A DNA stretch of 10,093 bases from a bacterium. Lineage in GTDB: Bacteria; Patescibacteriota; Minisyncoccia; Minisyncoccales; GCA-002788555. The stretch lies in the NCBI GenBank assembly GCA_021158595.1, contig JAGGUF010000047.1, positions 1-10,093 of the forward strand, read 5' to 3'. Both the position numbers and the translations under genes were made by a program. Below the pieces are notes generated by a model. That model was given only the letters and a program-made list of their open reading frames with translations. It had not been told where the DNA came from and made no database searches. Below are positions 1 through 6,700 of the stretch, piece by piece (the stretch's first letter is position 1; the number at the start of each line of letters is the position of its first letter).

Positions 1-24
1 GGAGGGGGAGGATATAGGTGGGGG
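1..24. repeat. Right arm of a G-rich hairpin repeat, cut by the window edge
   Basis: The sequence is GGAGGGGGAGGA-TATA-GGTGGGGG. It matches the right arm of the complete hairpin at 8364-8424 and of the copy at 4742-4786. The left arm would lie outside the window. The element stops directly against the secE stop codon (TTA on the plus strand at 25-27), so it forms the immediate 3' flank of secE and could act as its 3' stem-loop. Confidence 0.75.
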
Positions 25-222
25 TTATATGATTTTATTTATTATCCAAGTAAAGAAAGCATCAAGGGTACCAAGTAAAATAGCCACTGCAATTGAGGTT
101 CCAATCACAATTAAGGTATATTTCCAGGTTTGTTCCCAACTCAGCCAGGAAACCTTTCTCATTTCGGTTTTCACTTCTGAAAGAAATGTAATCACTTTTT
201 TAAAAAAATTACCAATTTTCAT
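25..222 (-). CDS. secE: Preprotein translocase subunit SecE
   Basis: This 65-residue protein has the layout of short bacterial SecE: an amphipathic N-terminal helix, the conserved stretch VKTEMRKVSWLSWEQTWKYT (about 17-36), then one hydrophobic membrane segment (about 37-59). SecE clamps SecY in the SecYEG export channel of the inner membrane. The KVSWLSWEQT segment, equivalent to the usual KVxWPxxxE/QT, is diagnostic; the common Pro is Ser here. In many bacteria secE precedes nusG and the L11 operon, which would lie beyond the window edge. The gene follows trpS on the same strand but has its own promoter at 255-283. AGAGG lies 12 nt before ATG and is held in a hairpin, so there is no strong ribosome binding site. 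Confidence 0.93.
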   Translation of the reverse strand: MKIGNFFKKVITFLSEVKTEMRKVSWLSWEQTWKYTLIVIGTSIAVAILLGTLDAFFTWIINKII

Positions 223-232
223 TTTCTAAAAG

Positions 233-252
233 GTCCTCTCTAAGAGAGGGAC
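233..252 (-). promoter_or_regulatory. Hairpin in the secE leader
   Basis: An inverted repeat, GTCCTCTC ... GAGAGGGAC on the plus strand, with a short TAA loop and one unpaired base. It lies between the predicted secE transcription start and the ATG, so it would be at or very near the 5' end of the mRNA. It contains the only GAGAGG that could act as an SD. Reading from trpS it could also act as a weak terminator or processing stem, but no good T-run follows. Confidence 0.4.
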
Positions 253-254
253 TT

Positions 255-283
255 ATTATAGCCTTTAAAAATTAAAAAATCAA
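255..283 (-). promoter_or_regulatory. Sigma70-type promoter of secE
   Basis: On the minus strand, TTGATT (278-283) and a perfect TATAAT (255-260) are separated by exactly 17 bp. The -35 box overlaps the trpS stop codon (280-282). The predicted start is near 247, which gives a leader of about 25 nt. Confidence 0.6.
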
Positions 284-1299
284 CCTTCTTTTGAGTGTAA
301 AATCTGTTTATAATCAAGGTGCATCGCCCTTCTGACCAATTTAAGTGTTTTCTCCCCTTCTTCTTGGGCTCTTTTGTTGCCTGAAATAAGGATTTGAGAA
401 ATCAGATTCTCTCTTTGCTCATAGTACCTTCTCCTTTTCCTAATAGGATCAAGAAACTCATTCAATCTCTCAATCAGATTCCTCTTACACTCCACACAGC
501 CAATTCTTCCCTCTCTGCATCGAATCTCAATCTTTTTTGCCTCCTTTTTATTAAAAGCCTTATGATACTGAAAAACATTACACACCTCAGGATGTCCTTT
601 ATCAGTAGGATGAATTCGGGCAGGATCAGTTACTGCCTTCATTACCTTTTTTTTCACCACCTCCGGAGAATCAGAAAGATAGATAGCATTTCCTAAACTT
701 TTACTCATTTTTTTGCCATCAAGACCAGGCAATACCGGAACCTCTCCTACCAAGGGTTTGGGAATGGGAAATACCCTTGTAAACAAACGATTGAATCTTC
801 TTGCTATCTCCTGAGTAAGTTCAATATGGGGCAGTTGGTCCTTCCCTACAGGAACCAAATGGGCTCGGACAAACAAGATATCAGCAGCCTGAGAAACAGG
901 ATAGCCAACAAACCCATAACTTATCTCAGAAATCCTTCCTCTCTCCTTTGCCAATTTAAATTCAGTCTTAACAGTAGGATTTCTTTTGACCTCCTGGAAA
1001 CTTACCATCATTGAAAAAAACATCGTCAACTCTGCAATAGCAGGTATCTTAGACTGAATAAAAATAGTAGAGCGAGAAGGATCTATTCCCACTGAGAGAT
1101 AATCAAGAACTATTTCTTTGATGTTCTTTTGTATTTTTTCTGTCTCTGAGAGGTGATCGGTTAAAACCTGATAGTCAGCAATGATAAAGAAACAATCATA
1201 TTTGTTTTGAAGTTTGACCCGATTCTTTAAGGAACCTATATAATGTCCTAAGTGTAAGGGTCCTGTGGGCCGATCCCCAGTAAGAATTCTTTTTTTCAT
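280..1299 (-). CDS. trpS: Tryptophanyl-tRNA synthetase, probable iron-sulfur type
   Basis: Class Ic aminoacyl-tRNA synthetase that activates Trp and charges tRNA-Trp in the cytoplasm. The HIGH-type signature PLHLGHY is at residues 14-20, the KMSKS loop (GKKMSKSLGN) at 195-204, and the TrpRS-typical GYPVSQAADIL at 132-142. At 339 residues it has the usual bacterial length. The C-terminal anticodon-binding region holds Cys240, Cys261, Cys268 and Cys271 (C-x20-C-x6-C-x2-C). This closely resembles the cysteine pattern that binds a [4Fe-4S] cluster in Thermotoga maritima TrpRS; cluster binding here is inference from that family. No SD precedes the ATG. The gene diverges from dprA and is followed by secE. 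Confidence 0.96.
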   Translation of the reverse strand: MKKRILTGDRPTGPLHLGHYIGSLKNRVKLQNKYDCFFIIADYQVLTDHLSETEKIQKNIKEIVLDYLSVGIDPSRSTIFIQSKIPAIAELTMFFSMMVSFQEVKRNPTVKTEFKLAKERGRISEISYGFVGYPVSQAADILFVRAHLVPVGKDQLPHIELTQEIARRFNRLFTRVFPIPKPLVGEVPVLPGLDGKKMSKSLGNAIYLSDSPEVVKKKVMKAVTDPARIHPTDKGHPEVCNVFQYHKAFNKKEAKKIEIRCREGRIGCVECKRNLIERLNEFLDPIRKRRRYYEQRENLISQILISGNKRAQEEGEKTLKLVRRAMHLDYKQILHSKEG

Positions 1300-1305
1300 A
1301 ATTCC

Positions 1306-1317
1306 ATTTTAATTGTA
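1306..1317 (-). promoter_or_regulatory. Possible trpS -10 boxes
   Basis: On the minus strand TACAAT (1312-1317) is followed directly by TAAAAT (1306-1311), and the ATG begins at 1299. Either -10 would give a leaderless or nearly leaderless trpS mRNA. No convincing -35 is seen at 16-18 bp, so this is tentative. Confidence 0.3.
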
Positions 1318-1378
1318 ATTGCCAAGCAATTTGCTAATATTTTAGGAATTACCTATCCCCTCCTCCTCTATCACTATG

Positions 1379-1407
1379 TTGAAAATATCTTATGTTTAAA
1401 TTATAAC
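1379..1407 (+). promoter_or_regulatory. Promoter of dprA-topA, predicting a leaderless mRNA
   Basis: TTGAAA (1379-1384), a 17-bp spacer and TATAAC (1402-1407) form a strong sigma70-type promoter. Only 7 nt separate the -10 from the dprA ATG at 1415, so transcription should begin at or next to the A of ATG. There is no SD. Confidence 0.65.
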
Positions 1408-1414
1408 ATATATC

Positions 1415-2491
1415 ATGGATGAAAAACAAAAAAAATTTCTAAATGCCCTAAACATCGCCTTCTCTCCAAATCCAGAAGCGGTAATAAAAATCCTCTCTAT
1501 TATCCCCTCTCCAGAAAAGGCCTTCAAAATAAACCAAAGCCAACTCTCAACACTTGGCTTCAGAAATCAGACCATTTCAAACTTCCTTAACAGAAGAGAA
1601 AAGATAGACATTGAAAAAGAATGGAAAAAGATAGAAAAACAAAATATAAGATTAATTACCAAAGATGAGCCAGAATATCCAAAACTCCTCAAAGAAATTG
1701 CAAAACCTCCAGTAGCACTTTACATCAAAGGTAAACTCCTGCCAAATGAACAATACCTTGCCTCAGTGGGAACCCGTTGGCCATCAGACTATGGAAAAAT
1801 TGTAACCAACAACCTAATAGGAGAACTTTCTCAAAATCTGACCATCGTTTCTGGAATGGCAAGAGGTATTGACAGTTTATCTCACAAAGCAGCAATAGAA
1901 AGAGAAAGAAGAACAGTAGCAGTAATGGGCACTGGATTAGACATTATCTTCCCTCCGGAAAACAAAAACCTATCCCAAAAAATTGAAAAAAATGGAGCCC
2001 TTATCTCAGAATTCCCATTGGGCACACCACCCCTCCAGTATAACTTTCCCTTACGAAATAGAATCATTGCTGGAATGAGTTTAGCAACCTTGATCATCGA
2101 AGGCAAAAAGACAAGTGGTTCCTTAATCACCGCCAACATCGCCTTAGAAGAAGGAAGGGAGGTCTTTGCAGTACCAGGACCAATCTTTTCCAAAACATCA
2201 GAAGGTCCCAACAACCTCATCAAAGAGGGTGCCCATCCTGTAACTGAAGCCAAAGATATATTAACCCAACTCAATATTGAAAAAACAACAAAAGAAGAAA
2301 GAGAAATAAAAGGAGAGACAAAAGAAGAAATCCTAATCATAGAGTTCTTAAAACAACATCCCGCTTCAATTGATCAAATCATCAGAGAAACGAAAATAAA
2401 TCCTTCTAAGGTCAACTCAACCCTTATTTTAATGGAAATAAAAGGAATGGTAAAAAGAAGTGGAAACCTATATACCCTTACCAAAAACTAA
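1415..2491 (+). CDS. dprA: DNA-processing protein DprA (Smf)
   Basis: DprA binds incoming single-stranded DNA and loads RecA during natural transformation. The 358-residue protein has an N-terminal helical (SAM-like) part (about 1-75) and a Rossmann-type domain (about 78-290). That domain carries SVGTRWPSDYG (117-127), SGMARGID (146-153), the very conserved FPLRNRIIAGMS (211-222), KTSGSLITA (232-240) and EGPNNLIKEGA (263-273). A C-terminal winged-helix-like domain spans about 305-356. Length and domain order are normal for the family. The ATG lies 7 nt after the promoter -10, which supports this start. topA begins 3 nt after the stop, a dprA-topA pairing also seen in Bacillus and others, so the two should be co-transcribed. 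Confidence 0.96.
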   Translation: MDEKQKKFLNALNIAFSPNPEAVIKILSIIPSPEKAFKINQSQLSTLGFRNQTISNFLNRREKIDIEKEWKKIEKQNIRLITKDEPEYPKLLKEIAKPPVALYIKGKLLPNEQYLASVGTRWPSDYGKIVTNNLIGELSQNLTIVSGMARGIDSLSHKAAIERERRTVAVMGTGLDIIFPPENKNLSQKIEKNGALISEFPLGTPPLQYNFPLRNRIIAGMSLATLIIEGKKTSGSLITANIALEEGREVFAVPGPIFSKTSEGPNNLIKEGAHPVTEAKDILTQLNIEKTTKEEREIKGETKEEILIIEFLKQHPASIDQIIRETKINPSKVNSTLILMEIKGMVKRSGNLYTLTKN

Positions 2492-2494
2492 CCT

Positions 2495-4540
2495 ATGAAC
2501 CTAATCATTGTTGAAAGTCCTACAAAATCAAAGACAATCTCCAAATTCTTGGGAAACCGCTACAAGGTGCTTTCTTCTTATGGTCATATTCGAGACCTTC
2601 CAGAGAACCAATTAGGAGTTGATATTGAAAACAACTTTCAACCAAAATACATCATTCCTCCAAAGGCAAAAAAAAGAGTAAAAGAACTAAAAAAATATAT
2701 TCCCAAGGCAGAAAAAACCATTCTGGCAACTGACGAAGATAGAGAGGGAGAATCCATTGCTTGGCATCTCACCCAGGTTTTGAAACTAAAAAACCCCGAG
2801 CGGATAGTATTTCACGAAATCACCAAATCAGCCATCGAGAAGGCCTTAAAAAATCCCAGAAAAATTGATATGAATCTGGTCAATGCCCAGCAGGCAAGAA
2901 GAGTCTTAGACAGATTGGTTGGCTATAAATTATCACCTTTTTTATGGAAAAAAGTAGCAAGAGGTCTATCTGCAGGAAGGGTCCAGTCAGTGGCATTAAG
3001 ACTAATCTGTGAGAGAGAAAAAGAAATACAAGAGTTTAAACCACAAGAGTATTGGACAATAAAAGCCAGGTTTCTCAAGGAATCCTCTCCCTTCCAAAAA
3101 GAGAAAGAAGACACAGAAGAAAAAGGAGAACCTCTTACTAAAAATGAATTTGAGGCTCTATTATTCAAAAGGGATGGAAAAATTATTCCCAAACTGGAGA
3201 TTAAATCAAAAAAAGAAGCAGATAAGATTATAAAAGACCTAAAAGGAGCAGAATATAGGATAGTAAGTATCGAAAAAAAGAGTGTAAAACACAATCCCGT
3301 TGCCCCCTTTACCACCTCTACCCTCCAGCAGGAAGCCTGGAAGAGATTTCACTTTCCTGCCAAGTTCACTATGAGTTTAGCCCAAAGCCTTTACGAAACA
3401 GGACTTATCACCTATCACCGCACGGACTCATTAAACCTCTCTGAACAATCTCTGTTTGGGGCTAAAAGGTTCATCATCGAAAATTATGGCAAACAATACT
3501 GGGAGGGAATCAAAAGATATAGAACAAAAACAAAACAGGCCCAAGAGGCTCATGAAGCAATAAGACCCACAAACCCAGAGAGGAAGCCAGAGACACTAAA
3601 AATAGGAAAGGAACTGACCAAAAATCATATTAAACTTTATGACCTAATTTGGAAAAGATTTATCTGCTCCCAGATGGCTGGGGCTATTTTAGATTCTACT
3701 ACCGTAGAGATCGCTGCTAAAAACTACACCTTTCGAGCCACAGGTCAGATATTAAAATTTGAGGGATTCTTTAAACTCTGCCCTATTAAACTTGAACAGA
3801 CCCAATTACCTCTACTTAAAAAAAATGAAATAGTAAAACTTCTAAAACTCATCCCCTGTCAGCACTTTACCCAACCTCCGGCCAGATACACAGAAGGCAG
3901 TTTGGTCAAGGCCTTAGAAAAATATGGAATAGGAAGACCGTCAACCTATGCTCCTATTATCTCTACCATTCAGGAAAGAAACTATGTCAGAAAGGATGAG
4001 AAAAAAAGACTACAGCCAACTGAGATGGGAATTCTGGTAAACAATCTCTTATGCACTCACTTTCCTGATATTGTTGATATAAACTTCACTGCAAAAATGG
4101 AAAAGGATTTGGACAAAATTGCCAAAGGCAAGGTAAAATGGCAGCAACCCATTAGAAGTTTTTACTTCCCCTTTGAGGAAAATCTAAAAAAGAAAGAAAA
4201 AGAAGTTTCAAAAAAAGAAATAACAGAGGAAAAAACCAAAGAAACCTGTCCAATATGTGGAAGACCCTTAGTAATAAAACTGGGAAGATATGGAAAATTT
4301 TATGCTTGTTCTGGATTTCCAGAATGCAGATTTAAAAAACCATTAGAGGATAAAAAAGAAAATAAAAAATTAGAAAATATAAGATGCGAAAAGTGTGGGG
4401 CTCCAATGGTAATTAGAAAAAGCAAATATGGAACCTTTTTGGGATGTTCCAACTTTCCAAAATGTAAAAATATTAAGCCAATTGAAAAGTTTAATAGAAA
4501 AAATACGAAAATCCGAAACAATGACCAAAGTCAAAAATAA
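2495..4540 (+). CDS. topA: DNA topoisomerase I (type IA)
   Basis: It relaxes negative supercoils by transient single-strand cleavage through a 5'-phosphotyrosine. The Toprim domain at the N-terminus has Glu7 (VESPTK) and the metal-binding DEDREGE at 80-86. The catalytic Tyr is 307 in GLITYHRTDS; family members usually have M, not H, after the Tyr. The domain with AQQARRVLDRLVGYKLSP (131-148) and GLSAGRVQSVALRL (157-170) follows, then EAHEAIRPT (351-359) and GIGRPSTYA (478-486). Two C4 zinc ribbons end the protein: Cys585/588/605/611 and Cys631/634/651/657. At 681 residues it is a normal length for a short bacterial TopA. No SD precedes it, so translation is probably coupled to dprA. The last 15 or so residues (Asn/Lys/Gln-rich) come from DNA that merges into the repeat starting at 4539. 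Confidence 0.97.
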   Translation: MNLIIVESPTKSKTISKFLGNRYKVLSSYGHIRDLPENQLGVDIENNFQPKYIIPPKAKKRVKELKKYIPKAEKTILATDEDREGESIAWHLTQVLKLKNPERIVFHEITKSAIEKALKNPRKIDMNLVNAQQARRVLDRLVGYKLSPFLWKKVARGLSAGRVQSVALRLICEREKEIQEFKPQEYWTIKARFLKESSPFQKEKEDTEEKGEPLTKNEFEALLFKRDGKIIPKLEIKSKKEADKIIKDLKGAEYRIVSIEKKSVKHNPVAPFTTSTLQQEAWKRFHFPAKFTMSLAQSLYETGLITYHRTDSLNLSEQSLFGAKRFIIENYGKQYWEGIKRYRTKTKQAQEAHEAIRPTNPERKPETLKIGKELTKNHIKLYDLIWKRFICSQMAGAILDSTTVEIAAKNYTFRATGQILKFEGFFKLCPIKLEQTQLPLLKKNEIVKLLKLIPCQHFTQPPARYTEGSLVKALEKYGIGRPSTYAPIISTIQERNYVRKDEKKRLQPTEMGILVNNLLCTHFPDIVDINFTAKMEKDLDKIAKGKVKWQQPIRSFYFPFEENLKKKEKEVSKKEITEEKTKETCPICGRPLVIKLGRYGKFYACSGFPECRFKKPLEDKKENKKLENIRCEKCGAPMVIRKSKYGTFLGCSNFPKCKNIKPIEKFNRKNTKIRNNDQSQK

Positions 4541-4566
4541 ATCTCAAAATTCAAACCATATTAAGT

Positions 4567-4611
4567 CCCTCCCCTACCTTAATCCTCCCCCTCCCAAAGG
4601 GAGGGGGAGGA
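4567..4611. repeat. G/C-rich hairpin, copy in the topA 3' flank
   Basis: TCCTCCCCCTCCC (4583-4595) and GGGAGGGGGAGGA (4599-4611) form a perfect 13-bp stem with an AAA loop. It is preceded by the outer arm CCCTCCCCTACC. The matching outer right arm has degenerated here to TTTGGGGG. With no T-run after it, it is a stem-loop that could protect the topA 3' end rather than a classic terminator. Confidence 0.7.
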
Positions 4612-4622
4612 TTTGGGGGTAA

Positions 4623-4731
4623 TCTTCTCCTTTTTCTAAGGGAGAGGATATGGAAGGGATTCTCTCCTTTTTCTAAGGGGGATGATATGGAAGGGATTCT
4701 CTCCTTTTTCTAAAGGGGGATACAGTGGGGA
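4623..4731. repeat. Three tandem 37-bp units
   Basis: Units are at 4623-4659, 4660-4696 and 4697-4731 (the last is about 35 bp). Each reads roughly TTCTCTCCTTTTTCTAAG followed by GGGGATGATATGGAAGGGA, with a few changes per unit. Each unit is a small imperfect stem-loop (CTCC...GGGAG). The GGAG-GATATGG-GGGA part resembles the right arm of the larger hairpins, so the units look like degenerate relatives of them. Confidence 0.75.
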
Positions 4732-4786
4732 TCCTCCCCAATCCTCCCCCTCCCTCTGGGAGGGGGAGGATATAGGTGGGGGAGGG
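4732..4786. repeat. G/C-rich hairpin, copy upstream of corA
   Basis: TCCTCCCCCTCCC (4742-4754) and GGGAGGGGGAGGA (4758-4770) form a 13-bp stem with a TCT loop. TATA and GGTGGGGGAGGG (4775-4786) follow. The 3' half is identical in sequence to the element at 8396-8424. The outer left arm is reduced to TCCTCCCCA. Confidence 0.75.
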
Positions 4787-4788
4787 AT

Positions 4789-4817
4789 TTGAGATTTGAG
4801 ATTTTCAATGTTAAAAT
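4789..4817 (+). promoter_or_regulatory. Promoter of corA-comFC, predicting a leaderless mRNA
   Basis: TTGAGA (4789-4794), a 17-bp spacer and TAAAAT (4812-4817) are followed after 8 nt by the ATG at 4826. The -35 lies in the right end of the palindromic repeat. The geometry matches the dprA promoter and favours the ATG at 4826 over the upstream TTG (4796) or ATG (4808), which fall in the promoter itself. Confidence 0.6.
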
Positions 4818-4825
4818 ATATTAAT

Positions 4826-5737
4826 ATGAAGATTATCAAAAGTAAAAAAATCACCTGGATTGATATTCTCTCTCCTACCGAAAAAGATGTAAGGTACATA
4901 AAGGACCATTTCTTCTTTCATCCCTTTATTTTAAAAAGCATTGTCCCTCCCTTTCGCCATCCCAGGTTTGAAAACTACGGCAACTATCTATTTCTCGTCC
5001 TCCACTTTCCCTTTTTTGACAAAAAAACACAAGAAACAAAGCCCAGAGAATTGGATATCTTAGTTACCAAAGATACTATCATTACCATCCATTACAACAC
5101 TATTTTGCCTCTAAGGGAACTCTTTACCCGCTTGTCTTTGTATGAAAATGAAAGAAATGAATTCACTGACCAGGGAGTGGGAGAGGTATTGTATAGACTA
5201 CTAAACAAATTCTTAAAATCCTTCTTTCCAAAACTGGACCATATTGACGAAAAGATTGACGACATCGAAGGCCAGATATTTCAAGGAAAAGAAAAAGAGG
5301 TAATCAAACAGATCTCCACTTTAAAACATGATCTGATCAACTTTCAGAGAATCACCCAGCCCCAGATCGTGGTCTTTGAGGCTTTAAAGCAGATCTCCAA
5401 AGAGTTTTTTGGTAAAGAATTCTATCCTTACTTTAGCGAACTATTCAACTGCTTTCTAAACATTCGCGAGGTGCTTCAAAATCACCATCAGACACTTATC
5501 GAACTAGAACAAACAAACTCAAACCTTCTCTCTACAAAGACCAATGAAATCATAAAGATCCTGACCATCTTTACTGTGATTCTGACCCCAATGACCTTAA
5601 TTGCCAATATCTATGGAATGAACATCTCTCATCTTCCCTTTATCGGAAGAGACAATGACTTCTGGATTATTACAGGCCTAATGATTACCTCTCTTCTTTT
5701 AACCTTTGCCTACATCAAAATAAAAAAATGGCTATAA
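4826..5737 (+). CDS. corA: CorA family magnesium/divalent metal transporter
   Basis: Inner-membrane metal channel of the CorA/2-TM-GxN family, normally a homopentamer. With the ATG at 4826 it has 303 residues. The cytoplasmic N-terminal domain (about 1-125, WIDILSPTEKD at 11-21) leads into a long helical region (about 126-245). Two C-terminal membrane segments (about 244-262 and 279-298) follow. The signature YGMN at 263-266 ends the first segment and forms the pore-mouth loop. The protein ends with the basic tail KIKKWL, as usual. The start was chosen because the promoter puts transcription at this ATG. The frame also opens at TTG 4796 and ATG 4808, but those codons lie inside repeat and promoter sequence. 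Its last codons overlap the outermost possible start of comFC. Confidence 0.93.
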   Translation: MKIIKSKKITWIDILSPTEKDVRYIKDHFFFHPFILKSIVPPFRHPRFENYGNYLFLVLHFPFFDKKTQETKPRELDILVTKDTIITIHYNTILPLRELFTRLSLYENERNEFTDQGVGEVLYRLLNKFLKSFFPKLDHIDEKIDDIEGQIFQGKEKEVIKQISTLKHDLINFQRITQPQIVVFEALKQISKEFFGKEFYPYFSELFNCFLNIREVLQNHHQTLIELEQTNSNLLSTKTNEIIKILTIFTVILTPMTLIANIYGMNISHLPFIGRDNDFWIITGLMITSLLLTFAYIKIKKWL

Positions 5738-6441
5738 GAATGGGTGAGAAGATATTAGACCTTCTCTTCCCCAGGTTTTGTCTCCTTTGCGGTAGGGAAA
5801 ATACCTATCTGTGTCCTGATTGTTTCTCCAAAATCAAAACCTACGCTAGTCCATTCTGTCCCTATTGCAGGTCAAGATCTCCAGAGGGCACCATCTGTCC
5901 CTCTTGCAAGAAATACCTTACTGGGTTTGTTGCTGCTGGCTCTTACAAAGACAAACGATTAAAAGAAGTAATTAAAACCTTCAAGTATAAATTTGTAAAA
6001 GAGTTGGCAAACCCATTGGCTCTTTTAATCTTTAAATTTCTTAAAGAAAACCAAGAGGTAGAGTTTTTTAAAAATCCTTTAAACTTTCTTATTGTTCCCA
6101 TTCCCCTTCATAAAAGAAGAGAAAGGGAAAGAGGATTCAATCAAGCAGAAGAGATAGGAAAGCAACTATCCCCACTTTTAAAAATTCCAATAAAAACTGA
6201 CATTTTGCTCCGAAGAAAAAATACCAAACCTCAGGTTAAATTAAAGAAGGAAGAGAGAAAGAAAAACATCAAAGATGCTTTTATAATAAATCCCAAAATT
6301 GATATTTCTTCCCTAAAAGACAAAAAAATAATTCTCCTTGATGATGTCTTTACCTCGGGCTCCACAATGGAAGAAGCAGCCAAGGTCTTAAGAGACCGAG
6401 GAATAAAAGAGATATGGGCATTGGCAGTAGCCAAAGAATAA
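5728..6441 (+). CDS. comFC: ComF family protein (amidophosphoribosyltransferase-like)
   Basis: ComFC/GntX-type protein, needed for efficient natural transformation in other bacteria. The N-terminus has paired CxxC zinc-binding motifs at Cys18/21, 29/32, 44/47 and 57/60. The phosphoribosyltransferase domain follows, with VPIPLHKRRERERGFNQAE (123-141), the family's TKPQVKLKKEERKKNIKDAF (166-185) and the PRPP loop IILLDDVFTSGST (201-213). At 237 residues the length is normal. The ATG at 5728 overlaps the corA stop; the ATG at 5740, 2 nt after that stop, would give MGEKILDLLFP and fits the usual family N-terminus equally well or better. Neither has an SD, so translation is probably coupled to corA. 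With dprA it forms the second competence gene in the window. Confidence 0.92.
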   Translation: MAIRMGEKILDLLFPRFCLLCGRENTYLCPDCFSKIKTYASPFCPYCRSRSPEGTICPSCKKYLTGFVAAGSYKDKRLKEVIKTFKYKFVKELANPLALLIFKFLKENQEVEFFKNPLNFLIVPIPLHKRRERERGFNQAEEIGKQLSPLLKIPIKTDILLRRKNTKPQVKLKKEERKKNIKDAFIINPKIDISSLKDKKIILLDDVFTSGSTMEEAAKVLRDRGIKEIWALAVAKE

Positions 6442-6460
6442 CAACTCTGTAGAAAGTTGT
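6441..6460 (-). terminator. Weak hairpin downstream of tRNA-Ser
   Basis: ACAACT (6441-6446) and AGTTGT (6455-6460) form a 6-bp stem just past the tRNA 3' end. On the minus strand it is followed by TATTCTTT. It could end the tRNA transcript, but the stem is short and the T-run interrupted. Confidence 0.25.
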
Positions 6461-6468
6461 AAAACCAG

Positions 6469-6555
6469 CGGAAGGGGTGGGATTCGAACCCACGAGCCTC
6501 ACAAAGGAGGCACGGCTCTCCAGGCCGTCCCGTTAGTCCACTCCGGCACCCTTCC
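6469..6555 (-). tRNA. tRNA-Ser (anticodon GGA)
   Basis: An 87-nt class II tRNA. The acceptor stem is GGAAGGG (6549-6555) paired with CCCTTCC (6470-6476), with discriminator G (6469), the base typical of tRNA-Ser. The anticodon arm is ACGGC-CTGGAGA-GCCGT with GGA at 6519-6521, reading UCC/UCU. A long variable arm, GCCTC...GAGGC, and the T arm GTGGG-TTCGAAT-CCCAC follow. CCA is not encoded (the flank reads CTGG), so the 3' end must be added by CCA transferase. On the minus strand the weak pair TTAGAA (6617-6622), 16 bp, TATATT (6595-6600) could be its promoter. Confidence 0.97.
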
Positions 6556-6673
6556 TTGTCTTATTCATCTTTCACTTCTTCCTCCTTTACAAAAAATATA
6601 GAGAAATTATATAATATTCTAAATTATAAATGATATGAGTAGAATTCAGAAATAAAACAATAAGTCTATCCTC

Positions 6674-6700
6674 ACTCCCCTTGACTTTTTCAAGGGGAGT
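6674..6700. repeat. Perfect 11-bp inverted repeat between tRNA-Ser and the first glycosyltransferase
   Basis: ACTCCCCTTGA (6674-6684) and TCAAGGGGAGT (6690-6700) enclose a 5-nt loop. The CTCCCC/GGGGAG core resembles the other hairpins of the window. No T-run follows on either strand. TTGACT (6681-6686) with AATAAT (6705-6710) at 18 bp is a possible promoter for the downstream gene. Another small stem, TTGCT-AAA-AGCAA (6724-6736), is followed by TTTTTTG and may be a weak plus-strand terminator. The rest of 6556-6768 is very AT-rich and shows no gene. Confidence 0.5.

Larger units (their letters stand above)
4539..4804. repeat. Nested palindromic (MITE-like) repeat between topA and corA
   Basis: The outer ends are inverted copies. 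The left end is AAATCTCAAAATTCAAACC (4539-4557). Its complement matches 4785-4804 at 17 of 19 positions with one extra base. Inside these, CCCTCCCCTACC (4567-4578) pairs with GGTGGGGGAGGG (4775-4786) at 11 of 12 positions. Two G/C-rich hairpins (4583-4611 and 4742-4770) flank three 37-bp tandem units. No protein is encoded. The left end overlaps the topA stop codon and the right end contains the corA -35 box. Size, nested inverted ends and lack of coding are MITE-like, but no target-site duplication was identified. Confidence 0.65.

Noticed and set aside
1882..2340. 152-codon minus-strand frame inside dprA
   Set aside because: Shadow of dprA, which has all family motifs on the plus strand.
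4623..4731. Possible CRISPR array in the repeated units
   Set aside because: The 37-bp units are contiguous with no unique spacers, vary among themselves, and no cas gene is present.
4796..4825. Upstream TTG or ATG (4808) as the corA start
   Set aside because: Both lie between or within the -35 and -10 boxes, so they would not be in the mRNA made from that promoter. CorA similarity begins after 4826.
4636..4899. 87-codon minus-strand frame across the repeat and the corA start
   Set aside because: Its translation (PPPPISSPS..., SLPYPLP) is the repeat read as protein and then corA antisense. No promoter or SD supports it.
6556..6590. SD-like AAAGGAGG followed by GTG and ATG on the minus strand just upstream of tRNA-Ser
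   Set aside because: The frames opened are 4 codons (GTG) or run into the tRNA and stop at once. Chance purine-rich leader is more likely than a peptide.
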